Positions 1 through 9,027 of a stretch of DNA of 64,000 bases are shown one piece after another. This DNA is from a virus. The notes below the pieces were generated by a model. The model was not told the DNA's origin. It worked only from the letters and a program-made list of their open reading frames with translations, and ran no database searches. The position numbers were made by a program, and so were the translations under genes. Within the stretch, counting starts at the first letter, position 1. The number at the start of each line of letters is the position of its first letter. The stretch lies in the IMG/VR virus record IMGVR_UViG_3300035190_001334, positions 81,467 through 145,466 of that record; one strand, 5' to 3'.

Positions 1-60
1 GCTGTTGACGAGATTTTCCTCTGGGGCGATTATCTTTCTGCTTTCTAAAGAAAGGGTCAT
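1..60 (-). CDS. possible partial gene running off the left edge
   Basis: A minus-strand ATG at 60 opens a frame of 20 codons that runs without a stop to the window edge. A purine-rich stretch (GGGGGA) lies just before the ATG. It sits downstream of the protease-like gene on the same strand, where many phages place the major capsid gene, but there is too little sequence to identify it. Confidence 0.3.
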   Translation of the reverse strand, partial: MTLSLESRKIIAPEENLVNS

Positions 61-138
61 TCCCCCAGTTAGTTTCCCTCCCCTCCCTATTGTTAGGGGC
101 GTATTTCTGTTGTCTAGCCGCAAACTCAGCTTTCAAAC

Positions 139-1164
139 TTAACATCTAGCTGTACCTCGTACATACTTCTTGGTTGTGCCAATTGACAAGTTGAACTGAG
201 CCAACTTATTACTACCACGCTTATAAGTAGTTTGTTGCTGTAATTGTGGAATTGTCATGCCACTCTCAGCACCACCTTGCAATTGAGCCTGAGTTTGTGC
301 AGCTTGGTCTTGCTGAGTCATTACGCCAGCTTGTGCTTGCTGATTCATTTGTTGCATTAACTGAGTCAAACCGAGCAGTTCGATAATCTTGACACTGAAC
401 CCATTTAACTGAGAGTAAATCAATTGCAACAACACTTCTGGGCTATCAATGTTAATCGCATCGTTGTCATAAGCATTTTTGAGCAAGAGCCACAATTTCT
501 GGCAAATTTCGTTGTATTCGTCTTGAAGGTCGTCAATTGCTTGGTCATTAGCATCAAGCTCATCCCAAGTTACTGCGTTGCCACTATCTGGTATTCCAGA
601 GAAGTTAGCGGTCATTGCTTTGCCCACTTTTTTATGAAATAGTCCCATGTTAGGAATTGCAGGAATAGGTACAAGGCTGAGTTCCATGATGCGATGTTCG
701 TTAGGGTCAAGGTTAAGTCCCATGCTAACGCTCTTGACACCACTACGCAATGCTTCAATACCTTTAGCTGCTGCAACCTTTACGCCACTTAAGAACATCC
801 CAAGCTTGCCTACTAAATGCTTGGAATTTTGGTTTGGTAAATCTGCTTCCGTAATTACTTTTGTGAACGCTCGTCCTGAAATACTTCCAATAGTATTTGG
901 AATATCTTTTTTGTGGTCAGCACAAACAGGTACAACTGTGCCGCTATCGATAGCTCGGTTGGTATGCTCAACGATTGTATTGAGACGTTCGGGACTAAAT
1001 TCGTGTTCAACATCAGTACTATCGGTAAACTTGCCTTCAGTGGCTACAAGAGCCGTGTACTCGTCTTTAATAGGAGTGCCAGAAACCAACACCTGCCCCA
1101 ACTCAAAGTTGGCTCTTGATGCTGGGGCTTTAAAATAAGCGATATTAGGTGAGGTTTTTTTCAT
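139..1164 (-). CDS. prohead protease / scaffold-like protein
   Basis: 341 residues, not matched by search. The middle part reads like phage head-maturation proteases: VVPVCADHKKDIP (about residues 77-89, with a candidate catalytic His) and then the family-like segment MELSLVPIPAIPNMG (about 160-174). The C-terminal 130 residues are Gln-rich (QQMNQQAQAG and similar), as expected of a scaffold domain fused to the protease. It shares the minus strand with the minor head protein upstream. Inference: it processes and scaffolds the capsid. Confidence 0.6.
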   Translation of the reverse strand: MKKTSPNIAYFKAPASRANFELGQVLVSGTPIKDEYTALVATEGKFTDSTDVEHEFSPERLNTIVEHTNRAIDSGTVVPVCADHKKDIPNTIGSISGRAFTKVITEADLPNQNSKHLVGKLGMFLSGVKVAAAKGIEALRSGVKSVSMGLNLDPNEHRIMELSLVPIPAIPNMGLFHKKVGKAMTANFSGIPDSGNAVTWDELDANDQAIDDLQDEYNEICQKLWLLLKNAYDNDAINIDSPEVLLQLIYSQLNGFSVKIIELLGLTQLMQQMNQQAQAGVMTQQDQAAQTQAQLQGGAESGMTIPQLQQQTTYKRGSNKLAQFNLSIGTTKKYVRGTARC

Positions 1165-1208
1165 TGTTAGCTAATGCGCTATCATAACTATATAGATACA
1201 ATCTTAAC

Positions 1209-1448
1209 ATGAACGACAAGTCACTCTTTAACCAGCAAGTCGGGGATAAGCTACGCCGCCTTCGTAAAGCCAAGAACAAATCTCAGGCTAGTGTCGCCGC
1301 AGATTTCTCTTTTGGGCAAGATGTTGTTAGTGAGATTGAACGTGGGGTAAAAACAATCAGTGCATTTGAGTTGGCAGCTTTTAGCGCGTATTACGAGAAG
1401 CCTATCGTGTATTTTTACATGAACTCGCCTCTACCCTCTAAGAAATAA
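1209..1448 (+). CDS. small XRE-family HTH regulator
   Basis: 79 residues, almost entirely one helix-turn-helix domain of the Cro/CI (XRE) type: LRRLRKAKNKSQASVAADF, then VVSEIERGVKTISAFELAAF. It lies alone on the plus strand between two minus-strand virion genes and overlaps the 3' end of the minor head gene by 11 bases. It is a plausible regulator of the late genes or of its own promoter; its target is unknown. Its small size fits a stand-alone DNA-binding domain. Confidence 0.8.
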   Translation: MNDKSLFNQQVGDKLRRLRKAKNKSQASVAADFSFGQDVVSEIERGVKTISAFELAAFSAYYEKPIVYFYMNSPLPSKK

Positions 1449-3030
1449 TACTGACACTTCGAGCTACCTTATTTACAATATTCTTTTCTGCCCCAACAAA
1501 ATTGAGTGCTTCAAGTCCTGATTCTACTATGCGGGGTAAGTTGGCTGCATCTGGTACGGGCAATCGAGGTGTTGTAAACGTCGAGTAAATAGCTTTGGCT
1601 GTGGCATTGCCTAGTGATTTGTTAGATGCTAGTAGTGCAAGTCCAGCGACGAATGCAGTAGCAGCGATAGCAATCTTAATTGGTGTACCTAAGCCGCCTT
1701 GTGGTGGACGATTTGGAGGTTGTTTTTTAGGGTCAAAATCTTCTTCGTCAATGTCTTCCGAGAGCGAGTAATAACACATACAACTACAATGGAAAGGTAT
1801 AGAAGGTTTGCTGTGATTCCGCCACACGGTAGGGTTTCCGCGTTTGTAGTTAATAACATCCCCTCCGCTTCTTTGATTCTCTATTATCTCGAACAAGTAG
1901 TATTCAAGACCATCTTGAAGTTCACAATCTTCACATGGTACTGGGTCAGTTCTCTTACTTCCACTTGCTAATCTCTTGTACCTACTAATCAGTGCGTATT
2001 CCCTATCAACATTCCATCTAAAGCGTTTGTATCTATCAGCTTTACCTCCAAATGCCGCTACCTTCCCGAAGTTGTATGCAATTGCCAACTCGGTCTTCAC
2101 AATTACATCTGGCGACTGTTGCTTAAACGCGCCTTGCAAGCCTTGCTGGTCTTTGTTGATAATGTTCCTAATCCTTACTTTGAGAAGGTTAAGGTCGTAT
2201 TCGTACTTGTTACGTTGAGATTTGATGTTAGTGATGTACTCTCGATTATCAGCTAAGAATAATGCAACAGCCTTACGAATTTGCTTGTTACTTTCGGCTG
2301 AGTATGATGTTTGCAATACTCGACGACGCTTACCTAAGTAGTTACTTGATATGAAGTTCTGTTTCTCGTCGTTATTACCATATAAGAAGTTCATCATGGC
2401 AGCTTTACCTGCATTAGTGCTGTCACTAATCTTGTTGAGCATATAGACATTACGAGAGACTTCATCAGCTATCTTGACACGCTCTTGTATCTTGGCAACA
2501 TCGTTAATATTCGTTTGTTCAGCACGTTGATTAAGAAGGTTGTTAACTGCATTGCGGGTCAAACTATACCTAATCTTATTTTTGTTCTCTGCCTCGTAAC
2601 TCTTTGGTGCTGCGGCAAACTCTACCGACAGTTCCTTGGTGTCTTCTGTTATTACTTGCGTGTCGAAGTATTTACGAATATCATCATCGCCATACTCGTA
2701 CAAATAGTCGTACATCTGATGTCTCAGCGCCAATTTAATCATTGACTCGAAGTTAGTAGTCAGAACTTTACCGAACTCGACCTGCACCTTAGCAAAATAC
2801 TTGTTAGTGATATCACTCACATTCTTTTCTGCAAACTTGTCGAAGATGGTGCTTGGTACTTCATAGATGCTGGTATTCGATTTGGCAATCCACTTAGCTA
2901 GTTCATCGACAAAGGTGTTCTTAGCAAAGTCACTGTTGATTGCTCTGCGAACTTGCAGAACTGACTCAGCCAACGCTTTGAAATATTCTTGCGTCTTGAA
3001 CTCTTTGAAGCTATTGGACTGTTTTCGCAT
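1438..3030 (-). CDS. minor head protein, Mu gpF / SPP1 gp7-like
   Basis: 530 residues. The region around residues 365-425 carries the cysteine/histidine pattern of the Mu F / SPP1 gp7 head morphogenesis family: DPVPCEDCELQDG, then a Trp and PFHCSCMCYYS. The N-terminal half is helical and charged. A hydrophobic stretch (IAIAATAFVAGLALLA) follows the Cys cluster. Members of this family sit in the head near the portal and help DNA delivery. It is probably followed by the protease-like gene in the same transcript, although the XRE gene lies between them on the other strand. Confidence 0.75.
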   Translation of the reverse strand: MRKQSNSFKEFKTQEYFKALAESVLQVRRAINSDFAKNTFVDELAKWIAKSNTSIYEVPSTIFDKFAEKNVSDITNKYFAKVQVEFGKVLTTNFESMIKLALRHQMYDYLYEYGDDDIRKYFDTQVITEDTKELSVEFAAAPKSYEAENKNKIRYSLTRNAVNNLLNQRAEQTNINDVAKIQERVKIADEVSRNVYMLNKISDSTNAGKAAMMNFLYGNNDEKQNFISSNYLGKRRRVLQTSYSAESNKQIRKAVALFLADNREYITNIKSQRNKYEYDLNLLKVRIRNIINKDQQGLQGAFKQQSPDVIVKTELAIAYNFGKVAAFGGKADRYKRFRWNVDREYALISRYKRLASGSKRTDPVPCEDCELQDGLEYYLFEIIENQRSGGDVINYKRGNPTVWRNHSKPSIPFHCSCMCYYSLSEDIDEEDFDPKKQPPNRPPQGGLGTPIKIAIAATAFVAGLALLASNKSLGNATAKAIYSTFTTPRLPVPDAANLPRIVESGLEALNFVGAEKNIVNKVARSVSIIS

Positions 3031-3068
3031 CGTGGTAGACTTGGAATTGATATGTATATTACTTCATT

Positions 3069-3626
3069 ATGACACAACTTACACCCGAACCTTACGTCGA
3101 TACCGTAAGGAAGCAGAAAGAGAAAGACCTTATCAATGTGACTAAAAAGACGCGCAAGCACATACCAGCTTACGTTTTCCAAGCTCATGCCAATTTACTT
3201 GAGCGATTTCCAGACTCAGGACATTTTCTAACTCCAGCATTTGTCTACCAAACACTTCGCGAAATTACCAAGGCAGCTAAGGCTCAACTATGTGCTGATG
3301 AAACTTCGACCATTGACATTTTTGGTTTGGGCAAATTAGTACTACTCCGCAAGAAAGCATACAGGAGCGAAGACAAGACCAAGCAGCAACTATATTTGAA
3401 GTTCAGGCACTCCAATGTCTTCTTGTATGAAATTCGCAGACATCACGGTACAGCTACACCAGCCGAACTCAAGATGCTGGAAAAGTCTGACAACTATATG
3501 AAGGAATTGCAAGCCAAACGGGAGAAATTTTTACGCGAACGAGAAATGAAGAGGAAGGGTGAACTGGATGAACTTGACCCAAGCAATTATTTGAGTCAAT
3601 TTTCAGGTGTTCTTGACCTTAATTAG
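3069..3626 (+). CDS. unknown; possibly HU-like DNA-binding protein
   Basis: 185 residues, basic, on the plus strand between two minus-strand virion genes. Residues 55-95 (VYQTLREITKAAKAQL, then IDIFGLGKLVLLRKKAYR) recall the HU/IHF fold, where a helical pair is followed by a G-x-G strand leading into a basic arm. The C-terminus is a charged helix. Its stop overlaps the stop of the tail gene opposite. The HU assignment is a weak resemblance only. Confidence 0.6.
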   Translation: MTQLTPEPYVDTVRKQKEKDLINVTKKTRKHIPAYVFQAHANLLERFPDSGHFLTPAFVYQTLREITKAAKAQLCADETSTIDIFGLGKLVLLRKKAYRSEDKTKQQLYLKFRHSNVFLYEIRRHHGTATPAELKMLEKSDNYMKELQAKREKFLREREMKRKGELDELDPSNYLSQFSGVLDLN

Positions 3627-6600
3627 ATTGCATAAGCACTACTAGGTGGTGCAAAGCTTGCACCGTTGTAAAGCGAGATTCTTCGATACACCACAAAAGA
3701 ATCCAAGTTGATGTTCAAGCCGCTTGTAGTTATTGCAGTGGCTTGTCCTATTTGTGCAGGTGTATTCCAGTCACGGTACTCGTAGTCATCAGCAGCTTCG
3801 TATACTCGAACTCCACCAACATACAACCTTAGTATTCCATTTTGTCTTGTCAGAGCAATGTGGTTGAATACAGTCGAGGATAGGGACAAAGCTACAGAAA
3901 AGAGAGCAAGCCCAAGTATTAGAGAGCGCCCTAAGTATAATCGGTCGGCAGAAAAGAACAGTGAGAGTCCTTGTTGTGTGTAGATGTTAACCACCTCACC
4001 ATTGGTAGCTTGGTCAGTAAGCAGCCAACCCGCAATTGTAAAATCGCCCGACAGAAAAGAGAAGTCTGAGTCATTTGGTATTTGCACATAAGCTGGTACA
4101 CTGTTTTTGGAAATAGGAAAGCTAGCGGCTCCGAACTTTTTGGTAACGGTGTCAAGTACCGAGATGTTGCTGGTCAAGGTCTTGGAGCGATAACTTTGGT
4201 CAATAATACTGCTATCGAAGTTCAGTAACGTAACTATTTTAGCTGGCTGGTAGTAGTCGCGAATGCTTCGCTCGATGGCAGAAAAAGAAGTTGGACTAAT
4301 CTTGTAGTCCACAATACAAAACATGGCTACACTGCCTTTTACACTCCTGTCCTCGAACACCCTGTCCTTAGCAATGGAATTGATGGTAACTAGGTCAGTT
4401 GAGTTGAAAATGACTACGCTTAACGATTCTTCAGGTAGCACATAATCACGCTCTCTTTCTGCCCCGTTCGCCCAAACGTCCCCGTAGAAGTCATTTGCCA
4501 GTAATTCTCCATTGTTCCCAGAATTGAAAATGTTGTTGCTATCCTGACCAAATAAGAAAGCTGCACCAGTTTGCCCTGCTTTGCGAATGTAAGCCATGAC
4601 GAAGCAGTAACCACTACTTGTGCTGGGAGTGCCGAAGTCGAGGTGCGAAGAGCCATCTATCTCAAATCGAGCCGCAGGTAGTCCATCGAGTTGAGTTGGT
4701 GTTGTGTAATTCACTGCGTTCGTCGATATTAATTCCTGACCATTTGTGCGATACTCATCAAGTTGAAGTATGTTGCCGCTTGATAGTGTAACGGTTTCAG
4801 GTGTGACGATGAAAAATGAACTGAAGGTATTAAGCAGTCCTTTCAAGTTGATGTAAAGCTGATTAGTAAGTAAAGTGATGCTGACGTTAAAACTGAAAGT
4901 GACAGACTCGGTAGCTGTGTAGGTTCGGATGGTGAAACTGATAAAATCGTCGGTCGGGCAAGTGAATGTAAGGTCGTTGCCAGTTATTGTTGCCGAGTAG
5001 TGGTTGACCAGTATTTCATAGCTGACTGCATTACCAGCAATTTCAGTGACCTTTTTGTCGAGGTTAACAATAACGTCAGAGCTATACCTGAACTCAGTTG
5101 AAGTGTTAAACAACAGTAAAGTAGAATCAAAAAACTTGTTGGCTAGTAAGTGTGTAGCTTCTGCAAGTTCAGCTTCGCTCAATGCAACAGACCAGCCAAT
5201 GAAATACAGTAGTTCCCCTTTCAGTTGAGAAGAGAATCCACTAAAGCCTATTGAAGAAGTTGCATTAGTAGCCGCGATGATTGCGCCGTAGTCTATGGGT
5301 TGGCGATAATTAAAAGTATTGACCCCAACTTTGTTGACTTTTGTGTTCAACTGCGTTATAGCTGTAGTTCCAAACACATCATCACTGGTTCCTGTAGTCC
5401 AAAGAACACCATTGGCAAATATATCTGGAAAGCCGTTAGCCATGAAGCGTTCACCAGTTTGTTTCTGCTTATATACCCAAATGAAGGTTTTGCAATTGAC
5501 TGAAGTGCCTGAGAGTGAACGAGGATTGAGAGAACTATTGGTGATGAAGGAAGAGGTCGTACCGTTGTAAGTTATTTGGTTGACCGAATCGGCTGTGCTG
5601 GTGACGTACAGAGGCTTATCAGGTAATCGGCGTGAGTCTTCCCATTTAGTTATGTTGCCAAAATTATCGGTGTAAATTCCGTAAGGTATGTCATCTACAT
5701 CTTTTAACGTGGAAAGTGATACCGCTATGTTTGATTGTTGTGGTAAGTCAAGAATAAAGGGGTCTGCTATTACAGTTTCTAGTGAAAAACTAAAATAAGA
5801 CACCATACTATTGCTGTTAGTGATGCTGATGCTAAAACTACCATCAAAAACTTCAGGTATATAACCTGATAAAACTGAACCTGTGAAGCTTAGTCCTAAG
5901 CCACTTGGAGATATATAGCTGTACGAAGTGATATCAAAAAATTCGTCAATTGCAATAGTCGCAAAGTCAAAGCTAAAATAAGCCCCAACAAATGCTCTAA
6001 ATGAAGGTTGAGATGAAATAACTACACCATTGTAAGCAATATATATTTGAGCTAACTTAGCTTCTACTGATGCCAATATATCTAACGGGCAAGGTGATGA
6101 TGATGTGATGATTGCAGCTATTTTTCCACGAACACTGAAGTTGCTAGTCCCATTTTTACCCCCAAAACCTGTAATAGTTTCATACTCGTTGCTATTGGAT
6201 ATGTTGGTGACACTTAAAATTCTTGAGGTGTTAAGGGGAACGAACGTTGTTGGTGCTACTGCTCGACTATTTATTCTTGATGTGGCATTGTAAATAGAGT
6301 TGCCAGCTAAAGGCTGCTCTGACCAAAGCGAAGCGCCACCAGAAGGAAAAGCATCATAAAGAAAAGGTGGGTCGCCTAGTGTTTGACGAGGGGCATATAT
6401 TAGAAAACTACCTGACTCCCTTGTAAGGTAAACGAGAATAATTGTACCTACATTGATAGGTCTGTTGAAAAATAGTTGTTGATTACCAGTATCTGAGAAG
6501 TTTATGCTTGGCTGATTATTAAACTGGCTATCATTAGGTATTAATGTAGGTCTATTGCTTGTAGCTTGTAGATAGTTACCATCGAAAAGCAAGTTGTAAA

Positions 6601-6775
6601 TGGTTTGGACTTGATTGTTGTCTCCAGTAGTACCTATCTTCGAGAACTCTAGATATTCTGGGTCACATAAATACAGACCATTCAAATCTGGTATTAACTT
6701 TGCAACGTCATAAACCTGACTAGTATATGAGTAACCACCAGAAAAAGAATGATTAAATGCTGCCGATAATTTCAT
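3623..6775 (-). CDS. large tail/adhesion protein with LamG-type domains
   Basis: 1050 residues, Ser/Thr/Asn-rich and beta-rich. The C-terminal 200 residues form a clear LamG/concanavalin-like domain: FSFLSGDFTIAGWLL, then FNHIALTRQNGILRLYVGG and a final SFVVYRR strand. Earlier parts contain at least three more similar beta-sandwich stretches (for example around residues 90-245, 400-545 and 655-830). Such proteins are tail fibres or adsorption proteins that bind host surface glycans. It overlaps the next upstream gene by 23 bases. Confidence 0.7.
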   Translation of the reverse strand: MKLSAAFNHSFSGGYSYTSQVYDVAKLIPDLNGLYLCDPEYLEFSKIGTTGDNNQVQTIYNLLFDGNYLQATSNRPTLIPNDSQFNNQPSINFSDTGNQQLFFNRPINVGTIILVYLTRESGSFLIYAPRQTLGDPPFLYDAFPSGGASLWSEQPLAGNSIYNATSRINSRAVAPTTFVPLNTSRILSVTNISNSNEYETITGFGGKNGTSNFSVRGKIAAIITSSSPCPLDILASVEAKLAQIYIAYNGVVISSQPSFRAFVGAYFSFDFATIAIDEFFDITSYSYISPSGLGLSFTGSVLSGYIPEVFDGSFSISITNSNSMVSYFSFSLETVIADPFILDLPQQSNIAVSLSTLKDVDDIPYGIYTDNFGNITKWEDSRRLPDKPLYVTSTADSVNQITYNGTTSSFITNSSLNPRSLSGTSVNCKTFIWVYKQKQTGERFMANGFPDIFANGVLWTTGTSDDVFGTTAITQLNTKVNKVGVNTFNYRQPIDYGAIIAATNATSSIGFSGFSSQLKGELLYFIGWSVALSEAELAEATHLLANKFFDSTLLLFNTSTEFRYSSDVIVNLDKKVTEIAGNAVSYEILVNHYSATITGNDLTFTCPTDDFISFTIRTYTATESVTFSFNVSITLLTNQLYINLKGLLNTFSSFFIVTPETVTLSSGNILQLDEYRTNGQELISTNAVNYTTPTQLDGLPAARFEIDGSSHLDFGTPSTSSGYCFVMAYIRKAGQTGAAFLFGQDSNNIFNSGNNGELLANDFYGDVWANGAERERDYVLPEESLSVVIFNSTDLVTINSIAKDRVFEDRSVKGSVAMFCIVDYKISPTSFSAIERSIRDYYQPAKIVTLLNFDSSIIDQSYRSKTLTSNISVLDTVTKKFGAASFPISKNSVPAYVQIPNDSDFSFLSGDFTIAGWLLTDQATNGEVVNIYTQQGLSLFFSADRLYLGRSLILGLALFSVALSLSSTVFNHIALTRQNGILRLYVGGVRVYEAADDYEYRDWNTPAQIGQATAITTSGLNINLDSFVVYRRISLYNGASFAPPSSAYAI

Positions 6776-7280
6776 CGAGCTTCACTTTGGTATAGGCTAT
6801 GAGGAGATTAGCCACAATATTTTTTGAGTTAGGGAATTGCAAGTCCTTCCATGTCTGCAAGAATAGCAACCACCCCCCGTCTTTGGTCACGTAATTCTTT
6901 ATTGTATCAAGCTCTGCTTCACTTAGAGGTACAGTTGTTTTGGTCTTAGTAGCTACTAACTGAGGTAAGGGAGGAAGTACGGCACAGTCAGGACAATCAC
7001 GCACTACTGACCGCCAAGCCTCGACTGCATCTTTTGTTGCTTTTGTAAGATGTTTCGCGCTACTTACCCAGTCCACACTTGCCAATACTTCTTTTCTGCG
7101 CTCTTGGCTTACACCTATTTGTTGTGGTGCAATTTCTTCAGGTGCAGGAGTAAACCCATACAAAGATAAGGTGTCGTCATCAATATAGGACGGCTCTACT
7201 ACCGTACCCAATTCGTTGAGCAGCAATAATATGGCTCTAGCACGATTTATTAATTGACCTTCCTTGTTTCTGTACAGCAT
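6753..7280 (-). CDS. unknown protein of the tail gene cluster
   Basis: 175 residues, no recognised domain. It is mostly helical, with a CPDC pair near residue 95 and a Pro-rich hinge after it. Its 3' end overlaps the large LamG protein by 23 bases, and the next upstream gene ends 7 bases before its start, so the genes are translated from one message. Position suggests a tail or fibre-assembly role; this is inference. Confidence 0.65.
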   Translation of the reverse strand: MLYRNKEGQLINRARAILLLLNELGTVVEPSYIDDDTLSLYGFTPAPEEIAPQQIGVSQERRKEVLASVDWVSSAKHLTKATKDAVEAWRSVVRDCPDCAVLPPLPQLVATKTKTTVPLSEAELDTIKNYVTKDGGWLLFLQTWKDLQFPNSKNIVANLLIAYTKVKLDEIIGSI

Positions 7281-7286
7281 TGGTGG

Positions 7287-8042
7287 CTACAAACCTAATT
7301 TTTTCTTTATCCAGTGTACCACTTTAGTCGTCCTAGAAGTGCCTCTGTCGTATATAAGGCTGTTTACTCGCATCACTTTTTGATAAGCCGAGTTTGTAAC
7401 AGAGGAACTCCAACCAACTTCCCCTCCTCTAGATACTTCACATTTTTCAGGGCTGTCGTATTGAATGAAAATAGCTCCATAAGGGTCGGTGAGAACGTCA
7501 TCTTGAAGCAACATCACATACTGACCAAACATATAGCAATTAATTAAGAATCTGCGTTGCTGGATAGATATAGTTGGCAAATCTCTATTAATGTGAATAA
7601 AAGTTTTGTGAGCGCCAAGCGTTTTTAAAAATTCATAGTCATTAGAACTGAAAACGGAAATTGTATCTAAGTCTTTTGTTTTATGAAGCACAGACTCTAC
7701 GCCAAATCTAGTAGCTTCTGCAAGAGTTGAAATTCTGCGCCAATGGTAAAGGGTATTCTGTTTACCGTTGTGGAAGCCTGTAATGAGTACTCTATCGGCT
7801 TGAGTCAATTCACGTAACTCTACCGCTATATCGTCAAGATTTTCAAGTAACTGCAAATCCGCCCCACGTAAAAGGTCTATAGCAAATCCCACTGGTTTAG
7901 ACTTAAGGATAAGCACCAAATTCGTGATAAAAATGAGGGTCAGCAATAGCGGTGTAGATTGTGGAGGAAGAGTCACAGGATACCCGAATATATCTAAAGA
8001 GGGATTCTCAGTTTGCTGACCCTCATATTGCTTAAGTCCCAT
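7287..8042 (-). CDS. unknown membrane-anchored protein, GAF-like segment
   Basis: 251 residues. A hydrophobic segment near the N-terminus (LLLTLIFITNLVLIL, about residues 32-46) looks like a membrane anchor. The stretch ADRVLITGFHNGKQNTLYHW (about 80-99) resembles the start of GAF-like domains, which often read DRV-x-x-x-x-FHNG. No catalytic residues are apparent. It overlaps the upstream gene by 11 bases. Why a membrane-anchored sensor-like protein would lie among tail genes is unclear; the GAF resemblance is tentative. Confidence 0.65.
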   Translation of the reverse strand: MGLKQYEGQQTENPSLDIFGYPVTLPPQSTPLLLTLIFITNLVLILKSKPVGFAIDLLRGADLQLLENLDDIAVELRELTQADRVLITGFHNGKQNTLYHWRRISTLAEATRFGVESVLHKTKDLDTISVFSSNDYEFLKTLGAHKTFIHINRDLPTISIQQRRFLINCYMFGQYVMLLQDDVLTDPYGAIFIQYDSPEKCEVSRGGEVGWSSSVTNSAYQKVMRVNSLIYDRGTSRTTKVVHWIKKKLGL

Positions 8043-9027
8043 TAGAAAATGACCCCATATTACGATTTTTGTGTAAAATAACTACTTTTATCTTAACATC
8101 ATCCTTATATATCAGTAAGGTGTAGGTATTCTCTGGTTTGCTTATCTTAGGTAAATATCCGTTCTCAAATCTTATATCTGCATCTGCTTTGAAACTTACA
8201 ATACCAGTAAAATTACTTAGATTGAGAGTGAAAAACTTAAGGTGGTTGTTATTAATAACTAGTTGTATGTTCAGTACCTTCACTCCGTTGGTGCAGACTA
8301 CGTTAGTTTCGGAATGTTGGATAGTGTCAATAATGAGACTTGATAGTGGCTGTGTTGCTGATATGTTTTGGCAGTTATATATTAGATTATTAAGTGATTT
8401 TCCATTGCAGTTAAGCGCACCTCCAAGTACAGGCGACCTATCCCACCTAATACTTAATGGAAGCACTTTTTTAGTGTTACCAAAACCCCCTTGATTAGTT
8501 GGAGCAAAATTAGATACTAGGCAAGCATAAGGTATCGGAGCTAACTCATACTCTATATCATCAAATTTACTTAGTGCTGAAGCTTCAGGGGCATAGTACC
8601 ACTCTTCGTTTGAGGCATTATAAGTTAGTGCATATTTGTTTCGCGCTACCGTATCAACTACATCACTCAGTTGTTTTATCTGATATTCTTTTCTGACCGT
8701 GTTAATCACTTGCCCCAAAGAGTTAACTGCCAAGTAAGTGTCAGCACCACCTATTACTACACCTGAAATATCTCTTAAGTAGATGTTAGGTACGGTTGTC
8801 GTTAGTTGCCCTTTGTAAAAACGAAGGATAGCTCCATCAGAGTATGTATAGTACTTAATAAAGTCTTTAAGGTTGCGTTTGCTATTACCTACAATTGCTA
8901 CACTATTTTTATATGTCTTTGTGGTTATGTTTTTAGACATAAATCCTAAAAGCAAAGTGCCTACAGGAATCAGATTGTAGTCAGCAGTATTTTCATTTAC
9001 TGTATGTGGAAATATGCTAACGCTCAT
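8032..9027 (-). CDS. tail-associated protein, unknown
   Basis: 331 residues, beta-rich. It contains a segment similar to the repeats of its neighbour (LSDVVDTVARNKYALTYN followed by an EEWYYAPE segment), so both probably belong to the same fibre or baseplate structure. The ends overlap both neighbours (4 bases upstream, 11 downstream). No enzymatic motif is visible. Confidence 0.65.
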   Translation of the reverse strand: MSVSIFPHTVNENTADYNLIPVGTLLLGFMSKNITTKTYKNSVAIVGNSKRNLKDFIKYYTYSDGAILRFYKGQLTTTVPNIYLRDISGVVIGGADTYLAVNSLGQVINTVRKEYQIKQLSDVVDTVARNKYALTYNASNEEWYYAPEASALSKFDDIEYELAPIPYACLVSNFAPTNQGGFGNTKKVLPLSIRWDRSPVLGGALNCNGKSLNNLIYNCQNISATQPLSSLIIDTIQHSETNVVCTNGVKVLNIQLVINNNHLKFFTLNLSNFTGIVSFKADADIRFENGYLPKISKPENTYTLLIYKDDVKIKVVILHKNRNMGSFSNGT